From Thermoleophilia bacterium (GTDB lineage: Bacteria > Actinomycetota > Thermoleophilia > Gaiellales > Gaiellaceae): DNA of 5,427 bases. The stretch lies in NCBI GenBank assembly GCA_025935275.1, contig JAICVP010000147.1:1-5427 (forward strand), read 5' to 3'. The first letter of the stretch is position 1, and each line of letters opens with the position of its first letter. A program made the translations under genes and the position numbers. Shown piece by piece: positions 1 to 5,213 of this stretch. The notes under the pieces are model-generated. The model searched no databases. It was given only the letters and a program-made list of their open reading frames with translations, and was not told the origin of the DNA.

Positions 1-110
1 ACGAGGAGCGGCCCGATCGGGGAGTCGGTCAGGTCGTAGGCGACGTCGAGCAGGTCCTCGGACGCTGCCCGGTCGCGGAAAGCACGATCGGTCTTGGCGG
101 GAACCGTCAT
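1..110 (-). CDS. Putative methylated-DNA-protein-cysteine methyltransferase, N-terminal fragment
   Basis: Only the first 36 codons are in the window; the gene runs off the left edge. The ATG at 110 overlaps the TGA of the upstream sigma factor as ATGA, and a strong AGGAGG (116-121, read on the minus strand) lies 5 bases before it, so the start is well supported and translation is probably coupled. After an acidic lead of about 23 residues, the segment AYDLTDSPIGPLLV resembles the first beta strand of Ogt/MGMT proteins, where a D-S-P-x-G-x-L-L pattern is common. If correct, the protein repairs O6-alkylguanine by moving the alkyl group to its own cysteine. The catalytic PCHR motif would lie outside the window, so it cannot be confirmed here. 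The family call rests on a short N-terminal match and on my recollection that small sigma factors and MGMT genes are often paired in actinobacteria. Confidence 0.6.
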   Translation of the reverse strand, partial: MTVPAKTDRAFRDRAASEDLLDVAYDLTDSPIGPLL

Positions 111-568
111 GTCATCCTCCTGCGCAGCCGCCGGACTCCGGAGGACGCGGCCTGGCGGGCCGCGGCCTCGGTGGAGCCGAGCGCTGTCGCGATGTCGGCG
201 TAGTCAAGGTCGTAGCCGTAACGAAGGACGACCGCCGCCCGCTCGGTCGCGGGCAGGTCGCCGGTGAGGTGGTCGAGTTCCGCGTACGCGGGACGGCCGT
301 CGTCGGCCGGGAGCTCCGGTATCTCCACGGTCGGCCTCCGCCTCCGGCGCTCGTCGATCGCGACGCGGGTCGCGATGCGGTAGGCCCAGGCGCGCAGGTG
401 GCGCCCGTGCTGGAGGTTGGGGTATCCGCGCAGGGCGCGCAGGAAGGTCTCCTGGAAGGCGTCGTCGGCAGCGTCGCGGCCGGCGAGCTTGCGGAGATAC
501 CCGTAGATCTCGTCCCGGTACTCCTCGTAGAACCGTTCGAAGGGCGGTATCGCCACGGCGTTCATCAT
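107..568 (-). CDS. Small ECF-type RNA polymerase sigma factor
   Basis: A 153-residue sigma-70 family protein with only regions 2 and 4, the ECF layout. Region 2 covers about residues 10-78: the opening FERFYEEYRDEIYGYLRKL, the DAFQETFLRAL segment that normally contacts core polymerase and the -10 element, and LRAWAYRIATRVAIDERRRRR at its end. Region 4 covers about 97-150: LPATERAAVVLRYGYDLDYADIATALG followed by a recognition helix and RRLRRR, a helix-turn-helix expected to read the -35 element. It is at the short end for the family, with a linker of only about 20 residues. Two ATG codons stand in tandem (568-566 and 565-563); neither has a clear Shine-Dalgarno. No anti-sigma gene is visible; the gene downstream instead looks like a DNA methyltransferase, overlapping by four bases. 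The family call is firm; target promoters and inducing signal are unknown. Confidence 0.9.
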   Translation of the reverse strand: MMNAVAIPPFERFYEEYRDEIYGYLRKLAGRDAADDAFQETFLRALRGYPNLQHGRHLRAWAYRIATRVAIDERRRRRPTVEIPELPADDGRPAYAELDHLTGDLPATERAAVVLRYGYDLDYADIATALGSTEAAARQAASSGVRRLRRRMT

Positions 569-611
569 CTGCTCTAACGCGCCGGCCCGCTGAGATGTGA
601 GACTGCCCGCC

Positions 612-1421
612 GTGAATGTCGCGGTCGTGGGTCACGTCGAATGGATCGAGTTCGTCCGGGTCGACCACGTGCCGGTGCAGGGAGAGATCATCCACGCGGC
701 CGAGACCTGGGGCGAGGCCGCCGGCGGCGGCGCTGTCGCCGCCGTGCAGCTGGCCCGGCTCGCGGGGTCCAGCACCCTCTTCACCGCGGTCGGCGACGAC
801 GAACTGGGAGCGAAGGTCGCGCCCGAGCTCGAGCGCCACGGGGTGACGGTGCACGCCGCGGTCCGGCCGGAGCCGCAGCGGCGCGGCTTCACCTTCGTGG
901 ACGCGGCCGGGGAAAGGACGATCACCGTGATCGGCGAGCGCCTCGGCCCGCGCCGTTCTGACGACCTTCCCTGGGAGCAGCTCGCCGAGGCCGACGGCGT
1001 CTACTTCGTGAGCGGAGACGCGGCTGCTCTGAAGGCGGCGAGGGAAGCGAAGGTGCTCGTGGCGACTGCGCGCTCACTCGCCACGCTCGCCGAGGGCCGG
1101 GTCGAGCTCGACGCGCTCGTCCGCAGCAGAAAGGACGAAGGGGAGCTCTACCGCCCGGGCGACCTCGAGCCGCCGCCGCGCGTCGACGTCGCGACCTCGG
1201 GTGCACAGGGAGGGACGTTCACCTTCGCGGGCGGTGCACCCACGCATTTCCCGCCTGCCGCACCACAGGGCGTGCTGCAGGACACCTACGGCGCGGGGGA
1301 CAGCTTCGCCGCTGCGCTCACGTACGCGCTAGCGGAAGGGCTCCCGATGGACGAGGCGGTCGCTCTCGCGGCTCGCTCAGGCGCCGCGGCCTTGAGCCGC
1401 CGCGGCGCGCACGGCGTCTAG
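612..1421 (+). CDS. PfkB-family (ribokinase-like) carbohydrate kinase
   Basis: A cytoplasmic kinase of the PfkB/ribokinase fold, expected to phosphorylate a sugar or nucleoside-like substrate with ATP. From the GTG at 612 it has 269 residues. The N-terminal beta strand NVAVVGHVEW is followed by an AGGGAVAAVQLARLAG segment (about 37-52), equivalent to the first PfkB signature. Near the C-terminus DTYGAGDSF (224-232) is the second signature: the glycines form the anion hole and Asp230 is the expected catalytic base. The protein is shorter than ribokinase (about 300), with a reduced middle section. Another GTG at 597 would add five residues; 612 is preferred because the conserved strand begins at once and a weak TGAGA lies 9 bases upstream, but neither start has a strong ribosome site. 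A weak promoter-like pair (TCGCCA 550-555, TCTAAC 573-578, 17-base spacer) lies upstream. Substrate unknown: where ribokinase has its sugar-binding Asp after the first strand, this protein reads GHVEWIE. Confidence 0.88.
   Translation: MNVAVVGHVEWIEFVRVDHVPVQGEIIHAAETWGEAAGGGAVAAVQLARLAGSSTLFTAVGDDELGAKVAPELERHGVTVHAAVRPEPQRRGFTFVDAAGERTITVIGERLGPRRSDDLPWEQLAEADGVYFVSGDAAALKAAREAKVLVATARSLATLAEGRVELDALVRSRKDEGELYRPGDLEPPPRVDVATSGAQGGTFTFAGGAPTHFPPAAPQGVLQDTYGAGDSFAAALTYALAEGLPMDEAVALAARSGAAALSRRGAHGV
1381..1408. terminator. GC-rich perfect hairpin at the pfkB/small-gene junction, possible bidirectional terminator
   Basis: GCGCCGCGGC (1381-1390) and GCCGCGGCGC (1399-1408) are exact reverse complements around an 8-base loop, giving a ten-pair stem made only of G-C pairs. 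It lies inside the last codons of the kinase gene and begins 10 bases beyond the stop of the convergent 50-residue gene. No U-tract follows on either strand, so it is not a textbook intrinsic terminator. Stems without U-tracts have been proposed as terminators in actinobacteria, but inverted repeats also arise by chance in DNA this GC-rich (the stem encodes Ala-Ala-Ala and Arg-Arg-Gly). Confidence 0.4.
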
Positions 1422-1570
1422 CCCGATCGTTCGCCGAGGCGGTCGAGTATGTAGCGGGCGTACCACGTCGGCCAGTCCTCGTCGCGCTGCCCGAGCTCGC
1501 GCTCGTAGTCGGCGTGGGCGCTCTCGGTCTCCTTCAGAAGCTCGGCGAGCTCTTCGCGTGTCACATCCAT
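1418..1570 (-). CDS. Conserved-looking small protein of unknown function (50 residues)
   Basis: The minus strand encodes 50 residues, MDVTREELAELLKETESA followed by a Tyr/Glu-rich middle and then DEDWPTWYARYILDRL. The start is well supported: AAGGAG (1576-1581 on the minus strand) stands 5 bases before the ATG. The composition is protein-like: an acidic amphipathic helix (about 4-26), then a W-P-x-W-Y-A-x-Y-I motif (33-41) likely leading into a second helix. I recall similar E-E-L...D-W-P-x-W-Y-A-x-Y-I proteins of 50-70 residues as uncharacterised small proteins in several bacterial groups; this is memory, not a search. No signal peptide, membrane segment or cysteine is present, so it is probably soluble and cytoplasmic. 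Its stop interlocks with that of the convergent kinase, and its leader lies in the mraZ control region, so the two divergent genes may be co-regulated. A longer open frame on the same strand (1377-1643) in another register reads as low-complexity arginine-rich sequence and is not the gene. Confidence 0.82.
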   Translation of the reverse strand: MDVTREELAELLKETESAHADYERELGQRDEDWPTWYARYILDRLGERSG

Positions 1571-1595
1571 AGTGGCTCCTTGTGGAATGGGAGGG

Positions 1596-1624
1596 TTGCC
1601 AAGTGGGGAATTGTGGTTTACAGT
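1596..1624 (+). promoter_or_regulatory. Candidate sigma-70 promoter of mraZ and the dcw operon
   Basis: TTGCCA (1596-1601, five of six matches to TTGACA) and TACAGT (1619-1624, four of six to TATAAT) are separated by 17 bases, the optimal spacing. Transcription would start near 1631, leaving a leader of about 28 bases before the mraZ ATG. No better pair was seen between the small gene and mraZ. The GTGG repeats lie in the spacer, the -10 element and the start point, so a protein bound there would block polymerase. Confidence 0.6.
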
Positions 1625-1638
1625 GGGGCGAAGTGGGG
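1601..1638 (+). promoter_or_regulatory. Probable MraZ operator: four GTGG repeats at 10-bp intervals
   Basis: GTGG begins at 1603, 1613, 1623 and 1633, exactly one helical turn apart; three of the four extend to GTGGGG, two of those as AAGTGGGG. MraZ of E. coli is known to bind tandem TGGGN repeats separated by five bases, and mycoplasma MraZ binds AAAGTGG-type repeats, so both sequence and period fit. Further GTGG copies at 1572 and 1582 and a TGGGA at 1588 lie closer to the divergent small gene, with the 1572 copy between its ribosome site and start codon. Autorepression by the adjacent mraZ product is the natural inference. Confidence 0.78.
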
Positions 1639-1658
1639 ATCAAGTCTCAGGCGGTTCG

Positions 1659-2093
1659 ATGCTACTCGGTGAATACGAGCACACCCTCGACGACAAAAAC
1701 CGACTCACCCTTCCGGCCAAGTTCCGTCAGGCCTTCGCGGGTGAAGTCGTCGTGTCACGTGGGCTCGACGGTTGCCTCTTTGTGTTCACCCGCGAGAACT
1801 GGGATTCCTTCGTGGCCGCGCAGCTCGAGGCGCTCAACCCCTTCAGCAAGGAGGCGCGCCAGATGAGCCGCTACATGTTCGCGGGCGCCGCGGAGACCGA
1901 GCTCGACAAGCAGGGCCGGATGATGGTGCCGCCGTCGCTGCTCGGACACGCGGGCCTCGGTCGCGAGGTGGTTGTTGCCGGCGTGCGCGACCACGTCGAG
2001 ATCTGGGACCGCGCCGCCTGGAAAAAGCAGCTCGAAGAGGTCGAAGGGAGTGTGGAGCTTGTTGCCGAGCGCCTTGCAGCGAAGCAGGACTGA
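1659..2093 (+). CDS. mraZ: Transcriptional regulator MraZ
   Basis: A 144-residue protein of normal family length, the usual first gene of the dcw cluster. It has two SpoVT-AbrB-like domains, each with the DxxxR motif: D11-R15 in LDDKNRLTLPAKFR and D83-R87 in ELDKQGRMMVPPSLL. Other family features are the opening LGEYEHTLD, the VVVSRGLDGCLFVF strand and the C-terminal EIWDRAAWKKQLEE. MraZ forms ring-shaped oligomers on DNA and represses its own operon in E. coli. The ATG at 1659 is chosen because the family begins with M-x-x-G-x-x-x-H-x-L-D; the open frame continues upstream to 1572, but that part lies across the promoter and operator. The ribosome site is modest (AGGCGG, 1649-1654). The neighbouring GTGG array is presumably its target. 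rsmH begins within its last codons. Confidence 0.96.
   Translation: MLLGEYEHTLDDKNRLTLPAKFRQAFAGEVVVSRGLDGCLFVFTRENWDSFVAAQLEALNPFSKEARQMSRYMFAGAAETELDKQGRMMVPPSLLGHAGLGREVVVAGVRDHVEIWDRAAWKKQLEEVEGSVELVAERLAAKQD
2044..2050 (+). promoter_or_regulatory. Ribosome-binding site for rsmH inside mraZ
   Basis: AAGGGAG within the mraZ coding region is the best Shine-Dalgarno near the rsmH start. It lies 8 bases before the TTG at 2059. It overlaps the in-frame GTG at 2050, which argues against that codon as the start. Confidence 0.55.
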
Positions 2094-3024
2094 CCACGTC
2101 CCCGTCCTCGCGGACGAGGTGCGTGAGCTCCTGGCGGTCAAGCCGAGGGAGACCGTCGTCGACGCGACGTTCGGCGCCGGCGGCCACGCGCGCGTCCTCG
2201 CGGCCGACCTGCAGGGAAAGGGCCGTGTCATCGCCATCGACCGCGATTCCACCGTGCGGCCGTACTTCGAGCGTTTCGAGCGAGAGGCGGGCGTGCAGGC
2301 CCGCTTCCTGCGCGGCGAGCTCTCCGTCGTCCTTTCCCAGCTCGGCGCGAACGGCGTCGAGGCGGACGCGATCCTCATCGACCTCGGCGTGTCGAGCATG
2401 CAGATCGACCGGCCCGAGCGCGGCTTCTCGTATGCGGTCGACGCGCCCCTCGACATGCGCATGGACCCCTCGGGGGAGCTGAGCGCCAAGGAGCTCGTCA
2501 ACGAGTGGGAGGAACGCGACCTGCAGACGATCTTCCGTCGCTACGGGGAGGAACGATTCGCGCGCCAGATCGCGCAGGCGATCGTCCGCCGCCGCGAGGA
2601 GAAGCCCTTCGAGCGCACGGGTGAGCTCGTCGACGTGGTCAAGTCGTCGATCCCGGCGCCGCGGCGCTTCGGCGACGGCCATCCCGCGAAACGCGTCTTC
2701 CAGGCGCTCAGAATTGCGGTCAACGAGGAGCTGGACTCGCTCGAGCGAGCCTTGCCCGCTGCGCTCCAGATGCTGCGGCCGGGGGGCCGCCTCGCAGTCA
2801 TCAGCTTCCATTCGCTCGAAGACCGGATGGTCAAGCGCTTTTTCGCCGCCCAGGCACGCGGGTGCACGTGCCCGCCCGAGCTTCCCGTCTGCGTCTGCGG
2901 GAACGAGCCGACGATGCGTCTCGCGACGCGCAAGGCCGTCCGCCCGTCGCCGCACGAAACTGCCGAGAACCCGCGTTCGGCGTCGGCGAAGCTACGGGTG
3001 GCGATCAAGGTCGGTGAGGGCTGA
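2059..3024 (+). CDS. rsmH: 16S rRNA (cytosine1402-N4)-methyltransferase RsmH
   Basis: RsmH (MraW) uses S-adenosylmethionine to methylate N4 of C1402 in the 16S rRNA decoding centre. From the TTG at 2059 it has 321 residues, normal for the family. Visible motifs in order: HVPVLADEV (13-21), the SAM-binding loop DATFGAGGHA (35-44), the acidic end of the second strand AIDRD (59-63), LIDLGVSSMQID (106-117), ERGFSYAVDAPLDMRMD (120-136), the HPAKRVFQALRIAVNEEL block (208-225), and RPGGRLAVISFHSLEDR (240-256). A Cys cluster, C269, C271, C278 and C280, follows in the GCTCPPELPVCVCG segment, seen in many RsmH proteins and suggestive of metal binding. The start is uncertain: TTG at 2059 has the best ribosome site, but GTG 2050 and TTG 2062 or 2074 are possible because the conserved part begins near 2095. 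It overlaps mraZ by 35 bases and its TGA shares a base with the next ATG, implying coupled translation. Confidence 0.95.
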   Translation: MLPSALQRSRTDHVPVLADEVRELLAVKPRETVVDATFGAGGHARVLAADLQGKGRVIAIDRDSTVRPYFERFEREAGVQARFLRGELSVVLSQLGANGVEADAILIDLGVSSMQIDRPERGFSYAVDAPLDMRMDPSGELSAKELVNEWEERDLQTIFRRYGEERFARQIAQAIVRRREEKPFERTGELVDVVKSSIPAPRRFGDGHPAKRVFQALRIAVNEELDSLERALPAALQMLRPGGRLAVISFHSLEDRMVKRFFAAQARGCTCPPELPVCVCGNEPTMRLATRKAVRPSPHETAENPRSASAKLRVAIKVGEG

Positions 3025-3416
3025 TGGCGAGCTTCGCGCCCGCCACCGCCCGGGCGTACGCTCCCGCGGAGCCGCGCAGGAAGCCGGCCGCTCCGGCATC
3101 TCCCCAGCCACGTTCCCGCCCTGCGGCAAGGCGTCAGGCCAGACCGCGGGTCGCCGGCGGCGTTCTCTGGATCGTGATCGTGGCTGCGCTGCTCGCCGGC
3201 ATTGTCGCCCTGAATGTCGCCGTCCTTCGGCTCAACATGCAGGTCGAGCAGCTCGACAATCAGCGCGACGAGCTCGTCTCGAAGCGGGAGAACATCCAGT
3301 CGCAGCTGACCTCCACCGCGGCAGCGGGGCGGATCGAGGAAATCGCGACGAAGACGCTGCACCTCGGCACGCCGGCCTCGACCACGTACCTCGAGCTCAA
3401 GCACCGCGGAGACTAG
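3024..3416 (+). CDS. ftsL: FtsL-like septum formation protein
   Basis: A 130-residue bitopic membrane protein in the position of ftsL between rsmH and ftsI. Residues 1-43 are rich in Ala, Pro and Arg, with no obvious fold and a strongly positive charge, so this end should be cytoplasmic. One membrane segment follows (about 45-68, GVLWIVIVAALLAGIVALNVAVL), then a coiled-coil stretch (about 69-98, LNMQVEQLDNQRDELVSKRENIQSQL) and a short tail with RIEEIATKTLHLGTP, similar to the region after the coil in FtsL/FtsB proteins. In the known system FtsL joins FtsB and FtsQ and activates FtsW-FtsI at the septum. FtsL sequences diverge quickly, so the name rests on topology, the coil and position rather than catalytic motifs; a septum initiator (DivIC/FtsB-like) label is the main alternative. 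The ATG at 3024 shares its A with the rsmH TGA. Confidence 0.85.
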   Translation: MASFAPATARAYAPAEPRRKPAAPASPQPRSRPAARRQARPRVAGGVLWIVIVAALLAGIVALNVAVLRLNMQVEQLDNQRDELVSKRENIQSQLTSTAAAGRIEEIATKTLHLGTPASTTYLELKHRGD

Positions 3417-3419
3417 GCA

Positions 3420-5081
3420 GTGACGGCGCGGGTCGCGAACCGGCGCATTCGCCTCCTCATCGCTCTCTTCGCGACGGTGTTCGCGATCGCGCTCCTGCGC
3501 GCGGGCTGGCTGCAGGCGGTGCGTGCACAGGCGCTCGGGAGCATGGCGACGAGCCAGCACCGCGAGACGATCGAAGTGCCGCCCCACCGCGGCACGATCT
3601 ACGACCGGCTGGGCGTGGAGCTCGGGGTCGGGACGCGCGCGACCACCGTGTACGCGAACCCGCGGCAGATCCAGGATCCGCGCGCCGCCGCCCTCGCCGT
3701 CCAGCAGAGTCTCGGTCTCGATGCAGCCAACGTCTATCCGCTGCTCGCTGACCGCTCACGCGGATTCGTCTATGTCGAGCGCCAGGCCGATCCCGGTCTT
3801 GCCCAGTCGCTCCAGGACAAGCACATCCAGGGCTTCGGGTTCTACGACGAAGAGCGGCGCGACTATCCGCAGAAACACCTCGGCGCTTCGGTGCTCGGTT
3901 ACGCGGGCGTCGACAACAAGGGTCTCTCCGGGCTCGAGCTCCAGCTCGACAAGACCCTCACGGGCACCCGTGGCGAGAAGACGATCGTCAAGGACCCCTT
4001 CGGCCGCACGCTCGAGGTGGTCGACTCGAAGCCGGGCAGCGACGGCGAGAACGTCTATCTGACCCTCGATCACTCCATTCAGGGCCAGGTCGAGCGCGTC
4101 CTCGAAGAGACCCGGACCCGCTGGGCGGCCAAGTCCGCGAGCGCGATCGTGATGGATCCGCGCACGGGCGGCATCCTGGCGATCGCGAACGACCCCGGCT
4201 ACGACGCGAACCGGTTCCCCGACGTCTCGCAGGACCGGCAGCGAAACCGCGCGGTCACGGACACCTACGAGCCTGGCTCGACCTTCAAGATCGTGACGAT
4301 CTCGGGGGCACTGGAGACCGGTCTCGTGACACCGTCGACCAAGTTCACCCTTCCCTACGAGATCCAGGTCGCCGACCGGAAGATCCACGACGCCGAGCCG
4401 CGCGGCACCGAGACCATGACCACCGACCAGATCCTCTCGCGTTCCTCGAACGTGGGCGTAGTCACCATCGCGGAGGCTCTCGGGCAGACCAGGGTCAACG
4501 ACTGGATCCACCGTTTCGGCTTCGGCCGGCCGACGGGAATCGACTTCCCCGGGGAGAGCAAGGGCATCGTTCTCGCCCCCGAGGAATGGTCTGGCTCGAC
4601 GATCGGGAACGTCCCCATCGGCCAGGGCATCGCCGTGACGCCGGTGCAGATGATCGCGGCGTACGGTGCGATCGCGAACCGCGGCGTCATGATCGAGCCG
4701 CACCTCGTCGACCGGGTGGGGGACGGCCAGCGTGTCCAGCCGGTGCGGCGTCGCATCGTCTCGACGACGACCTCGGATCAGGTTCGGCACATGCTGCGCG
4801 AAGTGGTCGAGGAGGGGTCGGGCACCGCGGCGCAGGTCCCCGGGTATCGGATCGCGGGCAAGACCGGAACCGCAGCGAAGCCGGACGGTGCGGGCGGGTA
4901 CTCGACGTCGGCGTATGTCGCGTCGTTCGTCGGCTTCGTCCCGGCGAAGCACCCGCGGCTGGTCATTCTCGTCACAGTCGACGAGCCGCGCGGGGCGATC
5001 TGGGGCGGCGTGGTCGCCGCGCCGGCTTTCGCCGAGATCGCGAATTTCGCCTTGCAGTACCTCGAAATTCCGCCCGATTAG
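3420..5081 (+). CDS. ftsI: Septal peptidoglycan transpeptidase FtsI (class B penicillin-binding protein)
   Basis: A 553-residue class B PBP that should crosslink septal peptidoglycan with the glycosyltransferase FtsW. A short basic cytoplasmic start leads into one membrane anchor (about 10-28). The dimerisation/pedestal domain begins at VPPHRGTIYDRLG (53-65), includes RRDYPQKHLGASVLGYAG (146-163) and the GLSGLELQLDKTLTG block (168-182). The transpeptidase domain holds all three active-site motifs: S287-T-F-K290 (nucleophile Ser287) after DTYEPG, S342-S-N344, and K481-T-G-T484. YVASFVGFVPAKHPRLVILV (499-518) is the usual strand after KTGT. The protein ends at residue 553 without PASTA repeats, unlike PBP2x of Firmicutes and unlike PASTA-bearing class B PBPs. 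The start is a GTG three bases after the ftsL stop, with GGAG (3408-3411) 8 bases upstream. Neighbours and motifs make the call firm; SpoVD-type sporulation PBPs are the only close alternative. Confidence 0.95.
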   Translation: MTARVANRRIRLLIALFATVFAIALLRAGWLQAVRAQALGSMATSQHRETIEVPPHRGTIYDRLGVELGVGTRATTVYANPRQIQDPRAAALAVQQSLGLDAANVYPLLADRSRGFVYVERQADPGLAQSLQDKHIQGFGFYDEERRDYPQKHLGASVLGYAGVDNKGLSGLELQLDKTLTGTRGEKTIVKDPFGRTLEVVDSKPGSDGENVYLTLDHSIQGQVERVLEETRTRWAAKSASAIVMDPRTGGILAIANDPGYDANRFPDVSQDRQRNRAVTDTYEPGSTFKIVTISGALETGLVTPSTKFTLPYEIQVADRKIHDAEPRGTETMTTDQILSRSSNVGVVTIAEALGQTRVNDWIHRFGFGRPTGIDFPGESKGIVLAPEEWSGSTIGNVPIGQGIAVTPVQMIAAYGAIANRGVMIEPHLVDRVGDGQRVQPVRRRIVSTTTSDQVRHMLREVVEEGSGTAAQVPGYRIAGKTGTAAKPDGAGGYSTSAYVASFVGFVPAKHPRLVILVTVDEPRGAIWGGVVAAPAFAEIANFALQYLEIPPD

Positions 5082-5136
5082 CCGGGGCCGCCGCGAGCCT
5101 CCCTCCACTTCGATCCTAGGGCGAAAAGACGCGCGG

Positions 5137-5157
5137 GTGGTACGTGGAATGTGGAAA
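5137..5157 (+). repeat. Three tandem GTGGNNN heptads in the ftsI-murE gap
   Basis: GTGG begins at 5137, 5144 and 5151, exactly 7 bases apart (GTGGTAC, GTGGAAT, GTGGAAA). The core matches the repeats upstream of mraZ, and GTGGAAT also occurs at 1582-1588. On the minus strand CGAAGTGGAGGG (5101-5112) resembles the CGAAGTGGGGAT of the mraZ operator (1629-1640). The 7-base period differs from the 10-base period there, so binding by MraZ is uncertain. The rest of the 132-bp gap has no gene; a five-pair stem CGCCC/GGGCG (5185-5189 with 5199-5203) lies just before the murE ribosome site. Confidence 0.4.
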
Positions 5158-5213
5158 GATCGTGCAAAAGCGAGGTTTTTGGCACGCCCACGACGCAAGG
5201 GCGGAAAGGCTCC

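Noticed and set aside
204..854. A 216-codon minus-strand frame spanning the sigma factor and kinase starts
   Set aside because: It overlaps two genes with clear families and reads as Arg/Pro-rich noise.
1573..1588. Similarity of GGCTCCTTG at 1574-1582 to the same nine bases at 5208-5216
   Set aside because: The first copy is the reverse of the small gene's ribosome site, the second precedes murE on the other strand; no minus-strand gene starts near the second copy, so this is likely chance.
1377..1643. An 88-codon minus-strand open frame across the mraZ operator
   Set aside because: It is in another register from the 50-residue gene, begins inside the operator without a ribosome site, and most of it is low-complexity Arg/Ala sequence.
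1843..2955. A 370-codon open frame on the minus strand opposite mraZ and rsmH
   Set aside because: It is antisense to two well-recognised genes, is Arg/Asp/Leu-rich and has no family features. Long antisense frames are expected at this GC content.
5155..5180. CAAAA...TTTTTG around 5165-5181 as a terminator after ftsI
   Set aside because: The possible stem is only four to five A-T pairs and is far too weak; the T run is part of the stem and not a tail after a GC hairpin.
5180..5196. TGGCACG (5180-5186) as the -24 part of a sigma-54 promoter for murE
   Set aside because: The bases at the -12 position lack the required GC (the sequence there is AC), so only half the element is present.
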